A stretch of 64,000 nucleotides of DNA from Accumulibacter sp003538495 (lineage in GTDB: Bacteria; Pseudomonadota; Gammaproteobacteria; Burkholderiales; Rhodocyclaceae): the NCBI RefSeq assembly GCF_029255145.1, contig NZ_JAPUVQ010000031.1:11770-75769 (forward strand), written 5' to 3'. A program made the position numbers and the translations under genes. Positions 35,433 through 44,265 of this stretch are shown here, piece by piece (within the stretch, counting starts at the first letter, position 1; each line of letters begins with the position of its first letter). The notes beneath the pieces were generated by a model, which worked only from the letters and a program-made list of their open reading frames with translations, was not told where the DNA came from and searched no databases.

Positions 35433-35673
35433 GCGTGTTCCTCTCTTGACGGGAAACCGGTTCAAATCGTTGGCTGACGCGAGACCAGCAACGCCGATGG
35501 AAGCGTACGATCGGTGTTGGTGCGCCGGGCCGGCATCGGCTTGCCCGCATCTTCCCGCACGAGTTCCGGGCGACGCGTGGTCGGCCGCACCTTGTTCAGC
35601 GTCCTGGCGAACCTGACTCTCGGCGGGCCGTCCCGGTCCGCTGCCGTCTCGCCAGTGCCGCCCCGGAGCAGCG

Positions 35674-37032
35674 CTAGAACTTCCAGTTGCCGTAGACACT
35701 CATCACCAGCGTTCCGGTGTTGTCGTACGAACCGATCAGGTTGCCGCGCCCGCCAACGGCGACCGGTGCGGTGGTCTGCAGGTCGGTCTTGAGCGTCCCG
35801 CCGTATATGTATTCCGCTGCCAGGCCCCATACCGAAGTCTTGCTCAGCTGTTGCTGGCCACCCACACCGAAACGCCAGGCGGTGTTCAGCGGCATCAGCG
35901 GCGAGACGGTCGAACCGTTCGGCTGGAAACCCGAGTCGTACGCGATACCGAAGTTGAGCAGCCACGGATTGCTCAGCCGATATTGCGCGCCAGCGGCCAG
36001 GTGCCAGGTGTCCTTGAAGGGGATGTCGGTGGTCAGGCTGACTGGATTCGAGGTGTCTTCGATGCCGATGTTGACCCTTCCGAACTTCGACCACTGTTGC
36101 CAGCCGACGCTGCCGAGCGCCGCCCACTGCGGGTTGATCTGAGCGAAAACGCTGGCCATTACCTGCTGTGGAACCTTGATGCCGATCTTGAGATTCGAGT
36201 TCAGCAAGCCGGCCTTGTTCAGCCCGCTGGCAACAATTGGCGAGAGGTTCGAGAACTCTGGAGAGGCCTTGAAGTCGAGGTCAACCTGCGAGTTCCAGGT
36301 CAGCCCGATGCGGTTTCCCTCGTCGATCTCGTACATCAAGCCAAGGTTGGCGCCCCAGCCCCAGCTGTTATCGTCGTACTTGAGTCTGCCATCACCAAAA
36401 GCCGGGATGGGATTGTTGATCGCCACCTGGTCCTGGTAGATCCCGTACATGGCGTTCAGGCCTGCGCCAAGCGAGAGCTTGTCGTTGACTCTGTAGGCGA
36501 TGGTGGGAAGCAGCGAAACGCCAAGCAGCGTCGTGCTCTGGATGTAATAACGGCCCGCCCAGTCGTTGTCGTACTTCAGGGGCGCACCGAAATTACCGGC
36601 CACCGCGAAGCCGAGCTTCAGGTCAGGGGAGACGCTGTAGCTGAAAAAAGCGCCACCACCGGGGAACCAGCCGCTCGATCCGATCGCATAGCCGCCGTTG
36701 TCGCTGCCGAGTAGGGGCGAGGTGCCCGAACCGATCGAGTACCTGGTGTTGGCCCACAGCAGTTGTCCCGAGGCGAGAGCCTGCTTGCCTTCCAGCCGTG
36801 TCATGCCGGCCGGATTGGTAAACACGGTTGATGCGTCCTGCGCGCGCGCGTTGTAGCCAGCCGACGCCAGGCCGACATCGGCCGTCCCGAGTTCGTAGGC
36901 AATCATGCCGCCAGCGAACGCCTGACCGGTCGCCACGGTGGTGGCGCAGATGACGACCAACGAACTGAACAACCGGGGAAACCCGGGACGCCTGGCGGAT
37001 CGAGTCGATCCGGGTCGATGCTGGAATGACAT
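35674..37032 (-). CDS. FadL/OmpP1/TodX-type outer-membrane channel
   Basis: A 452-residue beta-barrel precursor with an N-terminal signal (VVICATTVATGQAFAG). The FadL signature follows: GTADVGLASAGYNARAQDAS then FTNPAGMTRLEG. It ends in a terminal Phe (YGNWKF), a BAM-recognition residue. FadL-type proteins take up long-chain fatty acids or hydrophobic aromatics. The ribosome site is GGAGG. It is 241 bases upstream of the DUF3604 gene on the same strand and may be part of one uptake/processing unit. Substrate unknown. Confidence 0.9.
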   Translation of the reverse strand: MSFQHRPGSTRSARRPGFPRLFSSLVVICATTVATGQAFAGGMIAYELGTADVGLASAGYNARAQDASTVFTNPAGMTRLEGKQALASGQLLWANTRYSIGSGTSPLLGSDNGGYAIGSSGWFPGGGAFFSYSVSPDLKLGFAVAGNFGAPLKYDNDWAGRYYIQSTTLLGVSLLPTIAYRVNDKLSLGAGLNAMYGIYQDQVAINNPIPAFGDGRLKYDDNSWGWGANLGLMYEIDEGNRIGLTWNSQVDLDFKASPEFSNLSPIVASGLNKAGLLNSNLKIGIKVPQQVMASVFAQINPQWAALGSVGWQQWSKFGRVNIGIEDTSNPVSLTTDIPFKDTWHLAAGAQYRLSNPWLLNFGIAYDSGFQPNGSTVSPLMPLNTAWRFGVGGQQQLSKTSVWGLAAEYIYGGTLKTDLQTTAPVAVGGRGNLIGSYDNTGTLVMSVYGNWKF

Positions 37033-37443
37033 GCTTGCCTCCAGGAAGACGAATGAAGTCCAGATAGTCCAGATAGTCCCGCTGGTCTCTGTCTGGCCGT
37101 GTGCGCGCCGGTGAAGGACGGCGCAAGTGGCCCGCCCATGACTGTCGTGGCGCGGGGACCGCTGGCAAGGAAAGAGATATTACCTTGCAGTGGATCAGGA
37201 AATAAAGCCAATTCTGACTTCGAGCGACTGCTGGCGACTAGGCGGCTCCTTGGGAGGTCGTCCACCTGGACTCGCTGGCTTGGCCTTCGGCCGAACGCGC
37301 CAGCCGGCGCGTGATTGTAGCGCCCGGCCAGATCGAGAAGACGCCCGGAAGCTGACCGACGGTGCGCTCGATGACGAACGTCCGGCCAGCGTCGCAACGG
37401 CAAGCTCGCATCCACGGGCTCGGGCTCGGGCTCGGGCTCTGGC
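37033..37443. other. Gene-free leader region upstream of the FadL-type gene
   Basis: About 411 bases. It contains a tandem 9-bp repeat close to the FadL start, a weak minus-strand promoter candidate (TAATAT at 37182-37177, with a poor TTATTT at 37205-37200, 17-base spacing), and, at its right end, a hexanucleotide repeat. No open frame looks real. A long leader is possible for the FadL gene. Confidence 0.35.
37057..37079. repeat. Tandem 9-bp repeat AGTCCAGAT before the FadL-type gene
   Basis: AGTCCAGAT is repeated twice head to tail, with a partial third copy (AGTCC). It lies 25 bases upstream of the FadL-type start codon and so in the mRNA leader. Copy-number change would alter leader length but not coding. 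Confidence 0.6.
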
Positions 37444-37445
37444 TC
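37416..37445. repeat. GGGCTC hexanucleotide repeat, 4 perfect copies plus 1
   Basis: Four exact GGGCTC units (37416-37439) followed by TGGCTC. The last unit overlaps the stop codon (37446-37444) of the hydrolase gene. Repeat length is a multiple of 3, so expansion does not shift any frame. Confidence 0.75.
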
Positions 37446-38139
37446 AGGCGCGGTCCGGGGCAATGGCCGTCGCGGCCGGAAGGTGGCGCAGGAACCAGTG
37501 CGCGGCTTCACCCGCGACCCACTCGCCCGCGGCGGCGGAGTCGGGCGCACCGACGCTGCCAGGCAGCCGCTTCAACTCCTTGCGGCCTGACAGCTCGCGC
37601 AGCGCTCGCCGGTTGCTCGCGACAACGTTTTCGTCATCGGCGTTGACCAGCACCAGCAGCGGCGAAGCCAGCGAGCGCAGGTAGAGCATGCCGGCGAGGT
37701 CGATCAGGCCGCCCCGGCAAACAATGGCGAAGATGTCATGGTCACGCAGGGCGGCGACCCGCAGCACCACCGGCGAGCAGTCGCCGGCGGCACAGAGGCC
37801 GATTGGCAAGGCCGGCAGCTGTTCATCGCGCATCTGCCGCTTGATCAGCGCCAGGGCGTCGAGCAGCCGCCGGGCAAGCAGCGGGACGTTGTGGTGGTTG
37901 TCGGCAAAGCGTTCTTCGGCAGGCGTCAGCAGGTCGATCGTCAGTGCTCCGACACCGGCGTGTCGGAGTGCCATGGCGAGCATCTCGTCACGCTTCTCGG
38001 GAGTTCGACCGGCGTGGCTCAGGACGATCAGCGCCGACGGCCTAGCGGGCAGCGACAGTAGACCATGCAGCGGTTCGTGACCGTGGCCAGCGTCGATCGA
38101 GATCGGCGTCTCGCCGGGAAGAGCGATCTCGTCGATCAA
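37444..38139 (-). CDS. Dienelactone-hydrolase-like alpha/beta hydrolase coupled to amrS
   Basis: A 231-residue protein if translation starts at the TTG at 38139, which overlaps the amrS stop (TTGA). It has ALIVLSHAGRTPEKRDEMLA near residue 45 and a nucleophile-type turn (PIGLCAAGDCSP), which would place a Cys, Ala or Gly at the usual Ser site (GxSxG not intact), so activity in the standard manner is doubtful. The dienelactone hydrolase family does use Cys. The overlap with amrS suggests cotranslation with the AmmeMemoRadiSam genes. Other starts upstream would fall within amrS. Confidence 0.65.
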   Translation of the reverse strand: MIDEIALPGETPISIDAGHGHEPLHGLLSLPARPSALIVLSHAGRTPEKRDEMLAMALRHAGVGALTIDLLTPAEERFADNHHNVPLLARRLLDALALIKRQMRDEQLPALPIGLCAAGDCSPVVLRVAALRDHDIFAIVCRGGLIDLAGMLYLRSLASPLLVLVNADDENVVASNRRALRELSGRKELKRLPGSVGAPDSAAAGEWVAGEAAHWFLRHLPAATAIAPDRA

Positions 38140-39245
38140 CGACGGACCAGTCTGACCGGTACGCGACGCGGTCCGAAAGGCTTGTCGAAGCGCGCGAAGT
38201 GGCCGGCGATCGGCATTGCGCAGTGCGGACACTGGCCATTGCTCGGCAGGTCGTAATGACGAATGTTGTACCAGTCGCGCTCGATCAGCGCCGCCTGGCA
38301 ACCCGGGCAGAAGGTGGTGCCGCCTTCGGTGTCGTGCACGTTGCCGGTATAGACGTAGTGCAGGCCGGCGTCGATGGCGATGCGCCGGGCCTGCGTCAGC
38401 GTCGACGCCGGCGTCGGCGGTAGCTCGCTCATTTTCCAGTCAGGGTGAAAAGCGGTGAAGTGCAGCGGCACGTCGGGCCCCAGTTCACGCGCCACCCAGT
38501 CGGCGAGGTCCTTGATCTCGGCCGCCGAATCGTTGCGACCCGGAATCAGCAGGGTGGTGATTTCGAGCCAGCACGTCGTTTCATGATGGATGTAGCTCAG
38601 GATGTCGAGCACCGGTTGCAGGTGGCCACCGCAGAGTTTGAAGTAAAAGTCGTCGGTGAAGGCCTTGAGGTCGACGTTGGCGGCGTCCATCACCGCGTAG
38701 AACTCGCGTGCCGGCTCGCGATGCATGTAGCCGGCGGTTACCGCCACGCTCCTGATGCCCAGCGCACGGCAGGCAACGGCGGTGTCGATCGCGTATTCGG
38801 CGAAGATCACCGGGTCGTTGTAGGTGAAGGCCACGGACTGGGCACCGTAGGCAGCGGCCGCGGCGGCGATCCCTTCCGGGCTGGCGGCGTCGAGCAGGCG
38901 GTCCATGTCCTTCGACTTCGAGATGTCCCAGTTCTGGCAGAACTTGCACGCCAGATTGCAGCCGGCGGTGCCGAAGGAAAGAATTGCCGATCCGGGATAG
39001 AAGTGGTTCAGCGGCTTCTTCTCGATCGGATCGATGCAGAAACCCGACGAGCGACCGTAGGTGGTGAGCGCCATCTGGCCGCCGGTATTCTGGCGAACGA
39101 AGCAGGCGCCGCGCTGGCCTTCGTGCAGCTTGCAGTCGCGCGGGCAGAGGTCGCACTGAATCCGCTGGTCGGCGATGGCGTGCCACCAGCGACCGGGGTG
39201 TTCGGATTCTGGCGTTTTCGGCGAGGCGCTCAGTTCTCTTTCCAT
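38136..39245 (-). CDS. amrS: AmmeMemoRadiSam system radical SAM enzyme
   Basis: A 369-residue radical SAM protein. The cluster cysteines are in AGCNLACKFCQNWD (Cys96, 100, 103; CX3CX2C). The N-terminal CDLCPRDC with another Cys near 48 and the C-terminal CPGCQAALIER and CPHC pairs suggest extra metal sites. HFYPGSAILSFGTAGC and AFTYNDPVIFAEYA are hallmarks of the AmrS group. The ATG at 39245 lies 16 bases inside the amrA gene end. The reaction is not established; it is always genetically tied to AMMECR1 and Memo domains. Confidence 0.94.
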   Translation of the reverse strand: MERELSASPKTPESEHPGRWWHAIADQRIQCDLCPRDCKLHEGQRGACFVRQNTGGQMALTTYGRSSGFCIDPIEKKPLNHFYPGSAILSFGTAGCNLACKFCQNWDISKSKDMDRLLDAASPEGIAAAAAAYGAQSVAFTYNDPVIFAEYAIDTAVACRALGIRSVAVTAGYMHREPAREFYAVMDAANVDLKAFTDDFYFKLCGGHLQPVLDILSYIHHETTCWLEITTLLIPGRNDSAAEIKDLADWVARELGPDVPLHFTAFHPDWKMSELPPTPASTLTQARRIAIDAGLHYVYTGNVHDTEGGTTFCPGCQAALIERDWYNIRHYDLPSNGQCPHCAMPIAGHFARFDKPFGPRRVPVRLVRR

Positions 39246-39778
39246 TTTTTTGCTCCATAACGCGCCAGGGTGAGCTGCTCGTCCCAGAAGTCGGCTGGCA
39301 GACCGGCCTTCAGTTTGAGTTCGGCCAGGAACTGACGCGGGTCGGTGAGCGACTCCCATACCTGCGGCAGGAAGGTCGCGCGGCGATGGCCGCAGCTCAG
39401 GATCAGGCCATCAATGCCGGGTCGCAGACGGGCCAGTGCGTCCGCCTCGCTGCGCACCGGGAAGGGCTCGGGCGGGGTCAGCAGCGAGACCTCGACACGC
39501 GTGCGCGACAGCTCCCGGGCGCTCAGTGGTGCGAAGCGCCGGTCGCGAAAAGCGGCAGCGACGGCGTTTTCGGCGACGTCGTCGGCCAGCGGCCGGTGCG
39601 CCTCCAGACTGCCGACGCAGCCTCGCAGGCGGCCGTTCTGGGTCAGCGTGACGAAAGTCGCCGCCGGCTCGGCGAGTTCCGGAAGCGAGCTGACGGGTAG
39701 CGCCGCGATCCCGAAGCGTTCGCCGATGGCGTTGCGCGCGCAGATCAGCAGCGCGCGGCCGAGCGGCTCAGTGGACAT
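39230..39778 (-). CDS. amrA: AmmeMemoRadiSam system protein A (AMMECR1 domain)
   Basis: A 182-residue single-domain AMMECR1 protein. The conserved core is NGRLRGCVGSLEA (about 48-60), followed by DDVAENAVAAAFRDRRF and the C-terminal LILSCGHRRATFLPQVW. The start at 39778 overlaps the amrB stop by 11 bases; a start 30 bases upstream is possible but unneeded. Biochemical role unknown in all species. The Cys in LRGC is nearly invariant in the family, which suggests a catalytic or binding role. Confidence 0.93.
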   Translation of the reverse strand: MSTEPLGRALLICARNAIGERFGIAALPVSSLPELAEPAATFVTLTQNGRLRGCVGSLEAHRPLADDVAENAVAAAFRDRRFAPLSARELSRTRVEVSLLTPPEPFPVRSEADALARLRPGIDGLILSCGHRRATFLPQVWESLTDPRQFLAELKLKAGLPADFWDEQLTLARYGAKKWKEN

Positions 39779-40595
39779 TGGCGCTCGCCGTAGCGAAGGC
39801 GAAGGCACCGTAGCCGACCACCCGCGAGCGGTCGCCGGCGGTGTCTCCGGAATTGCGCAGGTCGATCAGTTGCGCCTGCAGCCCGTGCCGACTCGCCGCC
39901 AGCAGCAGGCCATTGACCGGCGTCGCGCCACACGCCTGCTGGTGGTCGAGCGGCGGGTCGAGCGCGACGATGCGCCGCGCGGTCTCGGCGTCGGCTTCAC
40001 GAGCGACCGCGTAGGGCAGGTAATGCGACAGATCCGAGCTGATCACGATCAGCGTCTCGTCGCCGCCCCACAAACGTTCGAGGACTTCGGCAACCTGCGC
40101 CGCCAGCGCGCGGCCGACCGCCAGCGGCACCAGCGTGAAGTCGTCGAGCACGCTCTGCAGAAAGGGCAATTGCACCTCCAGCGAGTGCTCCATGGCGTGC
40201 GCGGCGTCGCTGACGACGACCTGCGGCAGCGCTGCGATGTCGGCAATCGCCGCGGCGTCCAGCGGCACCACGCCGAGCGGCGTGGCAAAGCCGCTGGTCG
40301 ACGGGAGCGCCAGTCCATTGACCGCGACGCGGTGCGTCGGGCCGAGCAGGACGACGCGGCGGATGCTCGCGCGCAACGCCCGCAGCGGGCCATAAACGCT
40401 GGCGGCAATCGGCCCGGAATAGACGTAGCCGGCATGCGGCGCAATGATCGCCTTCGGCCGCCAGGCCTTCGCCGCCGAGGCGCCGGCCAGCAGCACGCGC
40501 AGATCGCGGGCCAGCGCGCTGGCCGATCCGGGGTAGAAGGCGCCAGCGACTGCGGCTGGCCGAATGGCAGGTGTTGCGGGTGTCGAGTGGGTCAT
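39768..40595 (-). CDS. amrB: AmmeMemoRadiSam system protein B (Memo-like)
   Basis: A 275-residue MEMO1-family protein. It has the family's metal-site residues: APHAGYVYSG (His54), LLGPTHRV, AMEHSLEVQLPFLQ and ISSDLSHYL. The fold resembles class III extradiol dioxygenases. AVAGAFYPGS at the N-terminus is also typical. The ATG at 40595 has GAGGA nine bases upstream. The longer frame to 40928 is antisense to ispD and not accepted. First gene of the AmrB-AmrA-AmrS-hydrolase unit, divergent from ispD. Confidence 0.93.
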   Translation of the reverse strand: MTHSTPATPAIRPAAVAGAFYPGSASALARDLRVLLAGASAAKAWRPKAIIAPHAGYVYSGPIAASVYGPLRALRASIRRVVLLGPTHRVAVNGLALPSTSGFATPLGVVPLDAAAIADIAALPQVVVSDAAHAMEHSLEVQLPFLQSVLDDFTLVPLAVGRALAAQVAEVLERLWGGDETLIVISSDLSHYLPYAVAREADAETARRIVALDPPLDHQQACGATPVNGLLLAASRHGLQAQLIDLRNSGDTAGDRSRVVGYGAFAFATASANVH

Positions 40596-40726
40596 GCGGG
40601 CGATCCTCGAGATGGGTTGGGCGGCGAGCGAGCGGCTTGGCGAGGCCAGCCTGGCGGTGATTGCCCGGCCGACGTGCCGCGCGTTCATTTCGCCAACCCC
40701 TTGCCGTATTTCGTTAAAATTACGCC

Positions 40727-41425
40727 ATGCTACGCCACTACGCAATCGTCCCCGCCGCCGGCAGCGGATCGCGCTTCGGCGGCGAGACGCCAAAGCAGTA
40801 CCAGTCGCTCGCCGGCCGTCCCCTGATCTACTACAGCCTCGCCGCCTTGTGTCGCTGCCAGCGCGTCGATCGCGTCTGGGTGGTGCTCTCTCCAGACGAT
40901 AGATGGTGGCGGCAGTACGATTGGACAAGCCTCGGCCACAAGCTGGAGAGCGTTTATTGTGGCGGCGGCAGCCGCTCGGAGAGCGTCGCCAACGGCCTGC
41001 GCGCCGCGGCGACGGCGGCCCATGACGACGACTGGGTGCTGGTGCACGACGCCGCGCGCCCCTGCCTGTCGCAGGCCAGCCTGCTGGCGCTGTGCGACGA
41101 ATTGGCCGATGATCCGGTCGGCGGCATTCTGGCGGTGCCGGTGGCCGACACCCTGAAGCGCGCCGACTGGCAGCGGCGCGTCGCGCGCACCGAGTCGCGC
41201 GATGGCTTGTGGCAGGCGCAGACGCCGCAGATGTTTCGCTACGGCTTGCTGAAGCGGGTCCTCGCCGAACACCCCGACGGCACCGACGAAGCGTCCGCCG
41301 TCGAGGCCGCCGGCCTCAGCCCACGGCTGGTGCGCGGTGACGCCAGCAACTTCAAGGTCACCTATCCGGCCGATCTGCTGCTGGCCGAACAGATCCTGCA
41401 AGGGAAGACGCGGGTGGACCAGTGA
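40727..41425 (+). CDS. ispD: 2-C-methyl-D-erythritol 4-phosphate cytidylyltransferase
   Basis: A 232-residue enzyme of the MEP isoprenoid pathway: MEP plus CTP gives CDP-ME. The CTP-binding loop is VPAAGSGSRFGGETPKQY (residues 8-25); VLVHDAARPC and QTPQMFRY are family motifs; the last part has ASNFKVTYPADLLLAE. AT-rich sequence (TTAAAAT) lies just before the ATG, so the leader may be very short. Its TGA overlaps the ispF GTG. Confidence 0.95.
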   Translation: MLRHYAIVPAAGSGSRFGGETPKQYQSLAGRPLIYYSLAALCRCQRVDRVWVVLSPDDRWWRQYDWTSLGHKLESVYCGGGSRSESVANGLRAAATAAHDDDWVLVHDAARPCLSQASLLALCDELADDPVGGILAVPVADTLKRADWQRRVARTESRDGLWQAQTPQMFRYGLLKRVLAEHPDGTDEASAVEAAGLSPRLVRGDASNFKVTYPADLLLAEQILQGKTRVDQ

Positions 41426-41901
41426 TCCGCATCGGACAAGGCTGCGACGTCCACGCGCTGGTTCCCGGCCGGCCGATGATCCTCGGCGGGGTCAGGATCC
41501 CGCACAGCGCCGGCCTGCTGGGTCACTCGGATGCCGACGCGCTGCTGCACGCGATCACCGATGCGCTGCTCGGCGCAGCCGCGCTGGGCGACATCGGCCG
41601 CCACTTTCCCGATACCGACCCGCGCTATCGCGGTGCCGACAGTCGCCAGTTGCTGCGCGCCACCGTTGCGCTGCTGCTCAAGGCCGGGTGGACGGTCGGC
41701 AACGTGGACGCGACGATCATCGCCCAGGCGCCAAAGCTGGCGTCGTATCTGCCACAGATGACCATCAACATCGCCGGGGACCTGCAGGTGCCCAGCAGCG
41801 CAGTCAACGTCAAGGCCAAGACCGCCGAACGACTCGGCTTCGTCGGACGCGGCGAGGGCCTCGCCTCCGAGGCGGTGGTCTTGATCAGGCACGAGGATTG
41901 A
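41422..41901 (+). CDS. ispF: 2-C-methyl-D-erythritol 2,4-cyclodiphosphate synthase
   Basis: A 159-residue trimeric zinc enzyme of the MEP pathway. Start is GTG at 41422, overlapping the ispD stop (GTGA). Metal ligands Asp8 and His10 are in GQGCDVHAL, and the third His is in GHSDADALLHA; the C-terminal part has TAERLGFVGRGEGLASEAVV, as usual. ispD and ispF are a coupled pair, as in many Proteobacteria. Length matches the family. Confidence 0.95.
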   Translation: MIRIGQGCDVHALVPGRPMILGGVRIPHSAGLLGHSDADALLHAITDALLGAAALGDIGRHFPDTDPRYRGADSRQLLRATVALLLKAGWTVGNVDATIIAQAPKLASYLPQMTINIAGDLQVPSSAVNVKAKTAERLGFVGRGEGLASEAVVLIRHED

Positions 41902-42032
41902 GGCTGGCGGCCGCGTGGCGCCGCCTCGCCGGCCGAACGCCCACGCTGCACCCAGGGCGGCGCCGGATCCGGCGGAGGGCGTACGAGGCGTTCGTCGGGT
42001 GGCGGTCGGCTGGCGCCCGGGAGGACCACTAG

Positions 42033-43097
42033 TTGGCTCGGCAAGTGCACCAGGATGGACAGATCGATAGTCCGCGTCTGGCCAGGAACAACTTCGACCT
42101 GCTGCGCCTGTTGTTCGCGGCCAGCGTTTGCCTGGTACATGCCCAGGAACTCTCCGGATTCCAGGAACTGGCGCCGGTCACGCGATTCCTGTCGGCGGCG
42201 GTCGCCGTGAAGGCTTTTTTCGTGGTCAGCGGCTTTCTGATCGTGATGAGCCATGAACGCTCGACATCGCTCGCGTCTTACGCCAGCAAGCGCGTCCGGC
42301 GCATCTATCCGGCGTATTGCACGGTGGTGACGCTCTGCGCGGTGCTTCTGGTCGCGGTCAGTTCGAAGACCGCCGCCGACTATTTCTCGTGGGCATGGGT
42401 CAAGTACCTCGGCGCCAATCTGGTCTTCCTGAATTTCCTGCAGCCAACGCTTCCGGGTGTTTTCGAGGCCAACAGGTTGACCGCGGTCAACGGGGCGCTA
42501 TGGACGCTCAAGATCGAGGCCATGTTCTACCTGCTGGTGCCGTTCCTGGTTTTCCTGTTCAGGCGATTTTCGCACCGATCGGTGCTCTTGCTGGTGTATT
42601 GCGCGTCGGTGGCCTATTCGCGTCTGCTGGCGCTGGCCGCAGAGCATGATGGCTCGGCGCTCTACCTCGAGCTTGGCCGTCAGCTCCCCGGGCAGCTCTC
42701 GTACTTCATGGGCGGCGCCTTCCTGTATTACTTCAGGGAGCTGTTCGAGCGGCGAGTCGGCTACTTCCTGGTCGCGGCCCTCGCCGTCCTGGCGATCGAC
42801 ACGAGGTACTCGCTGCCACTGCTCGAGCCCCTGGCGCTGGCGATCGTGGTCGTCTTCCTTGGTCTGTTCCTGTATGTCGGCAATTTCGCCAAGTACGGCG
42901 ATTTTTCGTACGGCGTGTACATCATTCATTTCCCGATCATCCAGCTTCTGGTGCAGGCGCGCTGGTTTGAGGAAAGTCCCTGGCAGTTCTTCGCGGTATT
43001 CGTGCTGACCACGGCGACCGGCGCGATCGCCCTCTGGCACCTGGTCGAGAAGCGCTTCCTGTTGCGTGGCAGCCATTACGTCACTGCCACCCCCTGA
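42033..43097 (+). CDS. Acyltransferase 3 (OafA/YrhL-type) membrane protein
   Basis: A 354-residue integral membrane acyltransferase with about ten hydrophobic segments. It opens with NNFDLLRLLFAASVCLVHA (catalytic His region) and has VVSGFLIVMS and RVRRIYPAY, the conserved blocks of this family, which acetylates or succinylates cell-surface sugars. The acceptor is not known. Start is TTG at 42033, chosen for its GGGAGGA site eight bases upstream. GTG at 42045 is an alternative. It follows ispF by 131 bases and converges with the TIR gene. Confidence 0.85.
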   Translation: MARQVHQDGQIDSPRLARNNFDLLRLLFAASVCLVHAQELSGFQELAPVTRFLSAAVAVKAFFVVSGFLIVMSHERSTSLASYASKRVRRIYPAYCTVVTLCAVLLVAVSSKTAADYFSWAWVKYLGANLVFLNFLQPTLPGVFEANRLTAVNGALWTLKIEAMFYLLVPFLVFLFRRFSHRSVLLLVYCASVAYSRLLALAAEHDGSALYLELGRQLPGQLSYFMGGAFLYYFRELFERRVGYFLVAALAVLAIDTRYSLPLLEPLALAIVVVFLGLFLYVGNFAKYGDFSYGVYIIHFPIIQLLVQARWFEESPWQFFAVFVLTTATGAIALWHLVEKRFLLRGSHYVTATP

Positions 43098-43121
43098 GCT
43101 GACGACGACCGACCCGTTCAG

Positions 43122-44165
43122 TCAGTTCGACTTGGGTGTTCGCGCCAGGCGTAGCGGGCGTTCGGCCTGTTTGCTGTTCAGCCACAGGGTGCCGGTCATG
43201 GTCGTGCCATCGGCACCGAGCGTGGCGTGCAGGTTGCCGGTATCGGTCAGCGTGTCGCCCGGACTGCTGACGATCTGCAGGGCGATGTCGATCACCAGGC
43301 GGTCGCCCGGCAGGCTGCTGGCGCTACCTTTTCCCCGGTAGGTGACGAAGTCGAGTTCGCTGCCAAAGCGCTCGCGCCAGAAACGGCGGTAGTCTGCCCA
43401 GTCCGCACGCCGGCTGATTGCCACCGGCCGGCTGTTCAGTTCGACCTGGTCGCCGGATTGCCGCAACGACAGCGAGAGCGTCTCGTCGGTGGCGAGCGTG
43501 GCCAGCCAGGCGCCGGTGACGTCGCCAGGATCCGTCGCGGATGTCCGTGCTGCTGCCGTCGTTGGCGACCGCTGAACGGCGTACCAGCCGACGCCGAGGG
43601 CGAACACGGCGCCGGCTAGCGCCGGCACCAGCCAGCGGCGGCGCGCGCTGGCGGTCGGCGTGGCGGACTGGCCGCCATTTGTTGCCGCTGGTCCCGCCGC
43701 GACGATGCCGAGCGCGCGCAGGTCGTCCACCAGACGCGCGAGGTCGTGCTGCCAGTCGTAGGCGCGCAACGGCCGCCAGGTGAACTCGCCGATGCGGTTG
43801 AAAGGCTCGGGCAGGTCAGCGGCCGTTGGTGGCGCATCGAGGCCGTCGCAGAGCAGCGGGATGACGTGCGCGCCGCCGGTCAGCGCGTCGCTCAGTTCGC
43901 GGCGAACCGGGTCCGCCGGGTCGGCGATGCGCAGGCGCCCGTTGCCGTCGATCGCGGTCAGCAGTTCCGGCGTCAGCAACAACAGGAGCACCGGTCTGGC
44001 CCTGAGTGTCGCGGCGATCTCGGCGCGCCAACTGACGCCGGCGCGCAGGTCATCCTTGTCGAGAAAGACCTGTTCGTCACCGAACAGGGCGCCGAGATCG
44101 CGCGCCAGGGCGGTCGCCTTGTCCTTGCCGTCGGAGGTCCGGTAGCTGATGAACAGTTGGGCCAC
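43122..44165 (-). CDS. TIR-domain protein with single membrane anchor
   Basis: A 347-residue three-part protein. Residues 1-155 are a TIR domain: LFISYRTSDGKDKA, FGDEQVFLDKDDLRAG and DPVRRELSDAL (Glu90 is in the position of the NAD-hydrolase glutamate in active TIRs). A transmembrane helix lies at about 178-197 (WLVPALAGAVFALGVGWYAV). The last 140 residues are soluble beta-rich sequence, likely periplasmic. TIR on the cytoplasmic face with an outer domain suggests signal reception. Roles seen in bacteria include NAD-consuming defence and cell-wall or stress signalling; none is proven here. An amidase gene lies 100 bases upstream. Confidence 0.82.
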   Translation of the reverse strand: MAQLFISYRTSDGKDKATALARDLGALFGDEQVFLDKDDLRAGVSWRAEIAATLRARPVLLLLLTPELLTAIDGNGRLRIADPADPVRRELSDALTGGAHVIPLLCDGLDAPPTAADLPEPFNRIGEFTWRPLRAYDWQHDLARLVDDLRALGIVAAGPAATNGGQSATPTASARRRWLVPALAGAVFALGVGWYAVQRSPTTAAARTSATDPGDVTGAWLATLATDETLSLSLRQSGDQVELNSRPVAISRRADWADYRRFWRERFGSELDFVTYRGKGSASSLPGDRLVIDIALQIVSSPGDTLTDTGNLHATLGADGTTMTGTLWLNSKQAERPLRLARTPKSN

Positions 44166-44265
44166 GATGCCAGTGCTGCCGGTGGCCGTTCAGCGACCGG
44201 TCAGGGATTGGCATCGGGTCAGGCGCGCAGCGCATGCTCGCTGTTTGCCTGGCGCGCCGCGCGGA

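Noticed and set aside
37416..37445. Hexanucleotide repeat as a phase-variation switch
   Set aside because: The unit is six bases, so slippage would never change the reading frame, and it lies at the end of the gene.
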